Assembly: GCA_039519185.1 (NCBI GenBank)
Contig: CM076849.1
Coordinates: 103,435,077-103,499,076 of the forward strand
DNA: 64,000 bases
Direction of reading: 5' to 3'
Source: Astragalus membranaceus
Taxonomy: Eukaryota; Streptophyta; Magnoliopsida; Fabales; Fabaceae
The notes under the pieces are model-generated. The model was not told the origin of the DNA. It saw only the letters and a program-made list of their open reading frames with translations, and did not search any database. Within the stretch, counting starts at the first letter, position 1. Each line of letters starts with the position of its first letter. The translations under genes and the position numbers were made by a program. This document shows, piece by piece, positions 56,406 through 64,000 of this stretch.

Positions 56406-57561
56406 GGGGGTCTGTCAAGGGCAGATTTTGGCGGTTTCGCGCGAAAACCGCGATTCCGCTCAATTCCGATTCTCATTCCGATTGAAAACAGTCCAAACAA
56501 ACAGAAAAACAGATTCAACCAATATCACACAATCATTTAATTCAATCAAAAACTCAATCGAAACGAATTGTATCAAAAACGACGTATTTTTCCAAATAGC
56601 GGTTTTCAACCCAAAATCTCTCAAACTCAATTACCAAACAATATTCCAGTCCAGCGAAAGCGATAAAACAGTTAATTAATTAATTCGAAACATAAAATCC
56701 TAAACGTGAGTAGAACTCACCCTCGACGCGTGATCCACGATCGAGCCGAAATCACCGAGTAGCCACACGAACGCTCCCCGCTCCGGCGACACCCTATCCG
56801 CTTCCAAAGCTTCCCACTCGATCACGAAACCGCTTTTGACCGAAATGCCAACCCCTCAAAATCCTCCACGGACACTATTCATCATCCCTAACCTCCAAAA
56901 GCTACTATTCATCCATAACCCCAATCTTTGATTTTCAACTCCAAATCACCCAATCGATCTTCAATACTCGAGTAATCCACCTCGTGCTCGCTCCTAAACA
57001 TCTTCCTTAGCTTTCCCTTGAGTTACAACCGTCGAAACTCCGATTTTCCCTCTCAAGTTCGAAAATGGCAAAGTGAGAGAGAGAGGGTTGATGATGAAGA
57101 TCTTGGTACCAAATCGAAGAGGGAGTAACGCTGAGCGTTTTTTGTGTTGGAAGGAAGTCGTTTTGATGAGCCGAAACCTTCCCTTTTTCCTCTTCTTCCT
57201 CCTCACCCTTTCTTTCTCTTTTCTCTCCTTTTCTCTCTTTTCTTCTCTGTAACTCTCGCTTCCTCTCTTCTTTCTTTCTTCTTTCTTTCATTTTATTTCT
57301 TTTCTTCTCCTCTCACATGCACACACGTATACATATATATATATTTATTTAATATATAAGCTGTAACGCGGTCAAATTACCATATTGATCGAAATCTCCT
57401 ATTTCGATTCCGAAACTTCCTTGACCCGTATTATTCGGTTAACGATCCGATGACAATCAATAAATAATTTTAGCACTCAGTAAATTTACCAGTCAAGTAC
57501 TAAATTAATTTAATTGGGTTAACACCCAAATAATTCTATTAATTATTTTGCGGATGTTACA

Positions 57562-57985
57562 ATGTAGTGCTAAATCGTAGTCCCATTGCAAAATATAGAA
57601 CGCACTTGCAACAGATTGATATCCACAGAAGTTAAAAAGCTTGGAATGAAATTAAAAACAAAACCCTAGAAATTAGATAAATGGGTACCTGAAGAAATGT
57701 GAACCAGAGCGACGGTGAGGAAACGGCGACGGTGACGGAGAGCAAGGGCGACGACGGTGACGGAGAGGAAAGGGCGACGAAGGTGCGAAGAGGTACAGAT
57801 TGCGCAGAGTGAGAGGAAAGGGCGAACAGGTACAGATTGCGAAGAGTGAGAGAGACGACGGAGAGGAAAGGCGGCGACGGTGACGGGAACGGAGTGAACC
57901 AGCGCTGAGAGAGTGACCTGCACTGTTTCTCAAGCAGATCGTGACGCATTTTGCGAATAGAAAGAGGGAACCGAATAGTTATATG
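57562..57985 (-). other. CACTA 5' leader exon and promoter side
   Basis: On the reverse strand a region rich in CCGTCGCC/CTCTCCGTC repeats (57704-57900) ends at a possible splice donor (CAG/GTACCC, near 57688). It sits upstream of both leftward genes and is probably their untranslated first exon. Open frames here are repeat-driven. Confidence 0.45.
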
Positions 57986-58257
57986 TTTTAGTACTTTTGA
58001 AGTCAGGCTAAATACCAGCCTGTCTTAAAATATTAAAAATTTTCACTTTTGAAGTCAGGTGTGTTTTCCCTTGACTTTAAAACACGCGTGCCAGATAAAG
58101 TTTTACCTCTTAATTACAAGTTTGCCACTGTGTCTACTTATCAAGTCACGTGTCTGAGAGCCTGACTTTAAATGTCTAAAATTTTTCCTCTTAATTACAA
58201 GTTTGCCACCGCCTCTGAGCATAAAGTCAGGCATTTTAGCGCTTGACTTTAAATGTC
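57986..58257. repeat. CACTA right subterminal repeats
   Basis: About seven copies of GAAGTCAGGC, TGACTTTAAA or AAAGTCAGGC. The stretch TCTTAATTACAAGTTTGCCAC occurs twice (58109 and 58190). Confidence 0.85.
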
Positions 58258-58285
58258 TAATTCTTTTCTTATTTTTCCACTAGTG
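58258..58285. repeat. Right terminal inverted repeat of the CACTA element
   Basis: Reads inward, on the reverse strand, as CACTAGTGGAAAAATAAG and is followed by GACATTTAAAGTCAAGC, the same motif order as at the left end. Confidence 0.9.
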
Positions 58286-58871
58286 GATCAGCCGAGGGGG
58301 TATGAAACTGAGGCAAAGGGGACTTACTTGCGAGGCAAGGAAGGGCACGTGGATAGATCGTGGGAGCAGTTGAAGGTTAAGCGAAGAGGAGAAGCCTTGA
58401 GGAGTGGAGCGAAGAGGTTTTTTGCACCCCCACTAACCGTGCTAGTGGGATCGTGGGTAATGGCTCTGATTTCTTAGGGCTATGAGCGAAATTAGGTGTT
58501 GATCTTCAATTGATCCAATGGTAGGCAAGTGTAGGTTCGCATAGTGACCGACGGGGGCTTATGTATATATATATATAGAAGAATACTTGTAAAAAACACA
58601 CACAATCAATCAATACAAAACTTGTTTTTCTCTCGCAATTTATCTTTATCGCACTTTAATTTACTTTACTTTACTTTATGCATTAGTCAATAGATAATCC
58701 AATCCTCGCGTCCCTTCTACCCAACCTGACACTCTTTGGAGGAGTTAGGAAACCCACAGTTGAGGAACATAGTTCCTTCCTCAACGCAATTGCTTGAAGA
58801 AAAGAGGAATTAAAGACTGTCCAAACCCCTAGCCGATATCATAGCTAGGATATAAGAGTTTGACGACAACA
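58286..58871 (+). repeat. LTR of element A, right part
   Basis: Resumes after TSD GAT with CAGCCGAGGGGG. It has a TATA-like TATGTATATATATATATAG near 58561 and ends GACGACAACA. Together with 16318-16664 the LTR would be about 930 bases. The right end is inferred from the CA terminus only. Confidence 0.6.
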
Positions 58872-60039
58872 TAATCGTATTACTATTTTTATCTTTTTTA
58901 AGAGTTTACCATGGTTATGTGTCGATTATATTGCAATACTTGGTATGTATATAATTAATTATTATATATGAAATAGCAAAAAAAATCAGAACAATAAAAT
59001 ATAAATTTTAAAATTTTATTTTCTAAATATCTTAATGTTCGTTTAATCACCATGACTTTATATCAATAATAATTTATATACATTTTGTCATATTTTATAT
59101 CTATTAAATAATTTTATGAATTAAATATGTCATTTTATGTCATTTTACATTTATCGGTTTGTTTAACCGCTAATTTTATCAAAGACATGATTTGCTATCA
59201 GCTAGCTTATCCGCTAGCTGATTAGCTATCCGCTATCCGCTCATTCGTTATTTGCTATCTGCGACTTTTAACAAAGTCTAAATAAGTGGCTTCTACATAA
59301 ATTTAGTTTTTCTTTCATATTTTTTTTATTAATTTCGTCGTTTGAGTGTGACATTGTTTTGTTCGTCGTCTTGTGGCGTCGTTGTTTGGTTTCTCGTCTT
59401 GTTGTCGTGTTTGTTTGATTCAAATTGACAAGGTCAGCTTTGATTCATTACAGATTCAAATTGACAAGGTCAGCTTTGAAATTAATCAGATTCAAAGTGT
59501 GTGTGGAAAAACGGGTACTCAGTCACTTTGATTTTTTAAGCATTTTGCCATTTTATGTTATTAACTTGACGTTGTGAGTTTATTCGCAGATTCATATAAG
59601 ATGATTAGAGCATCAGATGATTTCTGGCCAAGCTATCTCATGTACCCCACCGCATAGCAATAGGACAAGGAGAATCTTAAATCTCGGGGAGTGTGGATTC
59701 TCTCCCTTAAACTTAATTTCCTCCAGTTACTTGTAGGTGTTAGACCACATTAATTTGTAAACGAGAGAGGATCCAAACCCAAAATCTCGATATGCTATTG
59801 ATTCTTTGTGAGAACACCGATGTATTCAGTAGCGCATTGGCAATTATCTGGATTAGGATTAACTGTTGTCAAATTCCTTGCGGTTCAGTACATTTGTACT
59901 ATATCTAAGGACTTTTTGGTCTTTTCATGACTAAAAAAAATCTATTATTTTTTTATTGACACACATTTAAACCAAATGCGGGACCCAGCTGTTTAATTCA
60001 ACTGCAGGGTTGCAGTCCCAATTATCCTAAGTTGAAATG
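58872..60039. other. AT-rich region without gene
   Basis: It contains a duplicated 28-base phrase beginning GATTCAAATTGACAAGGTCA (59416 and 59451). A segment at about 59150-59280 with GCTAGCTGATTAGC and repeated TATCCGCT words resembles hAT-type MITE ends. No ORF is supported. Confidence 0.5.
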
Positions 60040-60172
60040 TTTTTTTTTGTAAGCAAATGTTAGTGGGGGTGGGAGAATGTTAGTTTCCGGGGTTTGAACC
60101 CTGGACCTCCTTCTTGCAACTTTGCAACTCCTTCATGTCTCTTATCTCGCCAACTGAGCTACATTGCTGGAC
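60040..60172 (-). mobile_element. tRNA-derived SINE
   Basis: On the reverse strand it starts GGTCCAGCAATG, has A box TAGCTCAGTTGG (60161-60150) and B box GGTTCAAACCC (60100-60090), and ends in an A-run (T9 at 60040-60048 on the + strand). The TSD of 14 bases is CCTAAGTTGAAATG (60026-60039) and CCTAAGTTGAATTG (60173-60186), one mismatch. Confidence 0.9.
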
Positions 60173-60186
60173 CCTAAGTTGAATTG

Positions 60187-60470
60187 TTGACTCGATCTAA
60201 CATTTATTGTAATTAAAAATTTATGGATACCCAAAGTGTTACACCATTGTTTGGTTAAGATTTACCGCAAAATCTAAAATCACATTAACCAATGCACTAA
60301 AACCACAAATCCAATCCAAAAGTTCCTACCTTGAAGATTTTGGCTAATGCTAATACCTAGTGGGGAATTCACTCCAACAATCCAAAACAAACATATTACC
60401 GTTTGCAAAGGATCATAAATGTAACAAATGATCACGTCGTACTTGATACCTTTTTTTGGTTATAAAAGGG
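60187..60470. other. Intergenic AT-rich region
   Basis: Nothing recognised. Confidence 0.5.
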
Positions 60471-60645
60471 AAGAGGAAAAAAAAACTAAAACACGACCGA
60501 CACTAAGGCCTTAGAAAAATTACATCATTAGCATCAGCTAAAAAAGGAGGAATTAACTCTGATGGGCAAGTTGTAATCTCCACAAATTCTTGAGATGCAT
60601 GAGCTCCCATCTTGGCCAATGAGATAACCGACACTCTCAATCTCT
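60471..60645 (-). pseudogene. 3' tail of an L1-type LINE (RNaseH C-terminus)
   Basis: On the reverse strand LAKMGAHASQEFVEITTCPS continues to ELIPPFLADAN and a stop (TAG near 60511), closely like the end of the RNaseH-like domain in plant L1 LINEs. T-rich sequence at 60449-60460 could be the old poly-A tail. Only the last 50 or so residues remain. Confidence 0.6.
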
Positions 60646-61235
60646 AATTCAAAAAAAAGGGAAAATATAAATATTTTATCATAAAATCTGTAATCGGTTG
60701 AAAATTATTTATATTTATCCATTGCAAGTTAGAAGAACGGTTATTATTTATATATTTTTGGTGTGAATCGGGTATCTCTGTGCGCAACTGCAGAGACTAA
60801 TCCTTCGGCCCGGGTAGGACTACAATGGACGGTAAGGCTCTCCCTCAAGAGATTTAACGTTACTGTATTTCCAAGGCTAGATTCAAACCCAAGAGCTTAA
60901 TTATTATTTATATATAAAACTGCATATGCACGTCAAAAAAGAATATACCTGCATGTTATAGAGATCACTTGATTCTTAAGTTAATTTCATTATAGCGTTG
61001 TTATATCATATTTTGCAACAATAAGCAATATTTCTTCCATGACACCTCTTACAGACATTAGTGGTTACTCTGAAACGAGCGACCAAACTCCATCAAGCAA
61101 TTCACAAGAGGGTAACACAACACAAGGGTCACTTTTGTAGGAAATATTGGAGAAAATAAGTATTGTAACAAAATAAAAGGAGAAGGAGAAGTTGTGACGT
61201 GGCAAAAGCCACTGTCTTGAAAGCAAATTTCGGTG
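60646..61235. other. Intergenic region with a possible degenerate SINE
   Basis: 60755-60905 holds a GATTCAAACCC word (60886-60897), B-box-like, after TCTGTGCGCAACTGCAGAGA. No tail or TSD was found. The rest is AT-rich with no gene. Confidence 0.35.
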
Positions 61236-61634
<399 letters not shown>

Positions 61635-61648
61635 CGCCCCCTTAAGCT
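61635..61648 (-). promoter_or_regulatory. Polypurine tract of the Ty1/copia element
   Basis: On the reverse strand AGCTTAAGGGGGCG precedes the LTR start. Confidence 0.75.
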
Positions 61649-61679
61649 AGTTACTAACATAAGCAAATAACAACAAAAT

Positions 61680-63606
61680 ACGATAGAGTTTGTCTAAGCA
61701 AATTTATTACAATCAATCACATTAAGCATGCTTCTTAGCCTTTTGAATGTCTCTGCCTTCACTGCCTTGGAGAATAAATCAGCTGCCTGCATATCTGATC
61801 TACAGTAGCACAGCTTCAGCCTTCCTTTTGTGACTTGACCTCTTCAGAAATGATAGCGAGTATCAATGTGCTTCGACCGTCCATGTGCCACTGGATGTTT
61901 CGCCAAGCTAATTGCAGACTTGTTATCGATATATAACTCCACAACACCTTCCTTCTTGATCATTAGCTCTTGCATCAAATTGTCTAGCCAGATTCCTTGA
62001 CAGGCTCCCATTGAAGCAGCAATGTACTCAGCTTCGCATGAAGACAGTGCCACCACTGATTCCTTCTTCGAACTCCATGAGATGGGACCTGCACCAAGCA
62101 AAAACACAGAGCCAGCAGTGCTCTTTCGATCAGATTTGTCACCTCCCCAATCAGCATCAGTGAAGCCATAGAGACATTTCTCATTGTCCCTGCATTTACT
62201 AGGCAACAGAATTCCATATGCCACAGTGCCTTTGACATATCTTAGGATTCGTTTAGCAATAGCTAGGTGCGATGTTCTAAGCCTGTCCATAACTCTACTA
62301 ATCAGACCTACACTTAGGCTAAGGTCAAGTCTGGTGTTGCAGAGATATCTCAGTGCCCCAACCACCTATCGAAACTCAGTTGCATCCACCTCTGGTTCAT
62401 CAGCATCTTTGTCGAGCCATAGCCCTACCTCTACTGGTGTTTCGACACTGTTGCAGTGTTGCATATTGAACCTGTGTAGTATATCAGAAGCATACTTCTT
62501 CTGTGATAGCAGCATTCCTTCATTAGTACATTGAAATTCGACCCCCAGGAAATAGGAGATCTCTCCTAGGTCAGTCATTTCGAAAGTATTCATCATTCTC
62601 TTCTTGAATTCTGCCACTTTATTTTCATTGTTACCTGTAACCAATAAATCGTCAACATAGAGGCATAGGATTATCACATCTCCACCATCTGACTTCACAT
62701 ATATCCCATGCTCAGAAATACACCTCACATACCCTATGTTGATCAAGCTCTTGTCTATCTTCTTGTTCCAAACTCGTGGAGCTTGTTTTAGGCCATACAA
62801 TGCCTTTCTCAATCTCAACACTTTGTTCTCACTCCCTTGTCGAATAAAACCTGCCGGTTGTTAGACATACACCTCCTCTTCCAATTCTCCATTCAAGAAG
62901 GCAGATTTTACATCAAGTTGATGTATCTTCCACCCTTGCATACTAGCATGAGCTACCACAGCTCTCACAGTTTCAAGTCTTGCTACGGGTGCAAAAACTT
63001 CTTCATAATCGACACCATACCTCTGTAGGAAACCTCTAGCCACCAATCTTGCTTTGTGCTTCACTACTTCACCTTTAGGATTTACTTTCACTTTGTATAT
63101 CCATTTCACACCTATTGCTTTCTTTCCTTTGGGCAATTCGGCCAGTTCCCTTGTCATGTTCTTCTCTATCGATTTGATCTCCTCTTCCATAGCTTCTAGC
63201 CACTTCGAATTTTGCATTGCTTCCTGCCAAGTTACTGGTTCTGTCTCAGCAAGAAGTGCAAAGTGCACTATTCACCTTCATCATTGACTGCACTATCAGT
63301 CATCACTTCGCAGTCACTTAGCCTTGCAGGAACCTGTCTTTGTCTCAGTGATCTTCTTGGTATCTCTCGACTACCTTCTTCACCATCATTCTCTTCGACA
63401 ATCTCAGGTTCACCCTCAACTTCTGACTCTTCGACACCATCAGGCACGTCGAATAACTTCTGTTCGATAGCAATCGAACTTTCTCCCTTGTCACTCCACT
63501 CCCATGTCTTACCCTCGTCGAACACCACATCTCTACTTATCACAATTTTATTATTCACTGGATTCACCAATTTGTAACCTACTGTCGAATGATAGCCTAT
63601 CATGAC
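61680..63606 (-). pseudogene. pol: Ty1/copia pol: RT / RNaseH
   Basis: Read leftward. A linker after integrase (63606-63268) has RRSLRQRQVP. RT follows after a one-base shift near 63280: KWIYKVKVNPKGEVVKHKAR, FAPVARLETVR, QLDVKSAFLNGELEEEVYV, YGLKQAPRVWN and active site YVDD. RNaseH: FTDADWGGD, SSCEAEYIA, YIDNKSAI, KHIDTRYHF. In-frame stops at 62861-62863, 62366-62368 and 61844-61846; beyond the last, the frame still reads QAADLFSKA to the natural end. Integrase and gag are absent. Confidence 0.93.
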
Positions 63607-64000
63607 TGATGTGGACAGCAAGAGCATTAAAAGAAACTGATTTATTTAAATTAGAATGAAGTTTATTTTATTTTAAGAGGATTTTATTTTAGTTTATATT
63701 GACATTAAAGAATTTTTGGTGTTTGTGTGTATGCACTTTTGGCATAGGCACCATGGTGTGTAAGGTGTGTAGCTTAGGCACAACCCTAGGTATTTAAGGA
63801 ATTTTTGTAACCCAATTTCACAACTTGGATGAAATAGAAAACACATTGGCGTGAGTTTAGAGAATGCTTCTCTAGGGTTCTTTCTAGAACCAAACTTGAA
63901 TCTTATCAAGAGCCTCTTACTCTTGTGGTGATTCTACCTTGATCTTATCATCCTCTTGGATGTGGCGATTTCTCCATCTTCTTGCCTAATCCATTTGTAT
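63607..64000 (+). mobile_element. LTR of the 37634 family, cut by the window edge
   Basis: TGATGTGGACAGCAAGAGC matches the start of the solo LTR at 37634. The last about 90 bases (AAGAGCCTCTTACTCTTGTG, then CTTGATCTTATCATCCTC) are nearly the same as 37931-38020. It interrupts the copia pol. Whether it is a solo LTR or the edge of a full element cannot be seen. Confidence 0.85.

Larger units (their letters stand above)
55031..57561 (-). mobile_element. Solo LTR (2531 bases) inside the CACTA element
   Basis: The ends are inverted: TGTAACATCC at 55031 and GGATGTTACA at 57561. The flanks read TATAG (55026-55030) and, one base after the right end, TGTAG (57563-57567), an imperfect TSD. Minus orientation is suggested by an AT-rich TATATATAT (57336-57350) followed on the reverse strand by a GA-rich transcribed leader. 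It holds a tRNA-like segment, a 29-base hairpin array, an (AT)n tract (55835-55874) and a GCGCGC minisatellite. Confidence 0.8.
16665..58285 (-). mobile_element. CACTA (En/Spm) DNA transposon with nested insertions
   Basis: Left end CACTAGTGCAAAAA at 16665; right end is its inverse, ...TTTTTCCACTAGTG, ending at 58285. The 3-base TSD is GAT on both sides (16662-16664 and 58286-58288). Genes run leftward: a TNP2 transposase and a second gene with a Ulp1-like end. Subterminal GCCTGACTTTAAA/TTTAAAGTCAGGC repeats line both ends. Removing Athila-1 (16760-47590) and the LTR at 55031-57561 leaves about 8 kb, a normal size for an autonomous CACTA element. The transposase has several frameshifts, so the copy is dead. 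Confidence 0.93.

Noticed and set aside
56196..56679. Arg/Ala-rich frames on both strands
   Set aside because: Driven by the 11-base GCGCGC minisatellite in the LTR.
57632..57949. Ser/Pro/Leu-rich frames on the - strand
   Set aside because: Three overlapping frames over a CCGTC-repeat leader; more likely an untranslated first exon of the CACTA genes.
60150..60161. Functional tRNA gene
   Set aside because: It has A and B boxes but no acceptor stem or full cloverleaf; the poly-A tail and TSD identify a SINE.

Overview
The window looks like heterochromatic, repeat-packed DNA of a dicot plant, most likely a legume. The support is an Ogre/Tat-type Ty3/gypsy element with its pre-gag ORF and spliced pol intron, Athila-type elements with a tRNA-Asp primer site, a CACTA (En/Spm) element, a Mutator-like element (MULE) and tRNA-derived SINEs. 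The legume assignment is an inference. I see no intact single-copy host gene, rRNA gene or functional tRNA gene. Almost every base can be assigned to a mobile element, and most insertions show both ends and a target-site duplication (TSD) that can be read by eye.

Layout. (1) 1-14199: an Ogre-like element on the + strand whose 5' end lies outside the window: broken ORF1, gag-protease, a G-patch exon, a 192-base intron, RT/RNaseH/archaeal-type RNaseH/integrase, a long 3' UTR, polypurine tract and a 3.26-kb 3' LTR. (2) 14200-15861: remnant of a Ty1/copia-type LTR. (3) 15862-16664 continuing at 58286-58871: the 3' end and LTR of an unidentified gypsy-like element, split by (4), a CACTA transposon at 16665-58285 (TSD GAT). 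The native CACTA part is about 8 kb, with a decayed TNP2 transposase, a second multi-exon gene ending in a Ulp1-like domain, subterminal repeats, and a captured fragment of a carotenoid cleavage dioxygenase (CCD) gene. A 2.5-kb solo LTR (55031-57561) sits inside it.

(5) Athila-1 (16760-47590, + strand, TSD TCAGG) is inserted in the CACTA left subterminal repeats. Five elements are inserted in Athila-1: Athila-2 (17985-29920, - strand, TSD CACCA); a short non-autonomous element, here called C (30472-35812, TSD CTAGT); solo LTRs at 37634-38121 (TSD CTTTG) and 40860-41725 (TSD GATTG); and a MULE carrying a plant-mobile-domain gene (43602-46424). Element C itself holds a 2.5-kb solo LTR (32028-34531, TSD TGGAT). 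Athila-2 holds a 477-base foldback made of two inverted copies of element C's LTR start. The nest is five levels deep.

(6) 58872-64000: low-complexity DNA with a SINE (60040-60172), the 3' tail of an L1-type LINE, and a decayed Ty1/copia element on the - strand (61236-63606). That element has a (GA)n-expanded LTR and is cut by another copy of the LTR family seen at 37634.

Nothing here forms an operon or pathway. What can be read is the insertion order. Removing each insert together with one TSD restores the interrupted reading frame or LTR in several places, which independently supports the boundaries.
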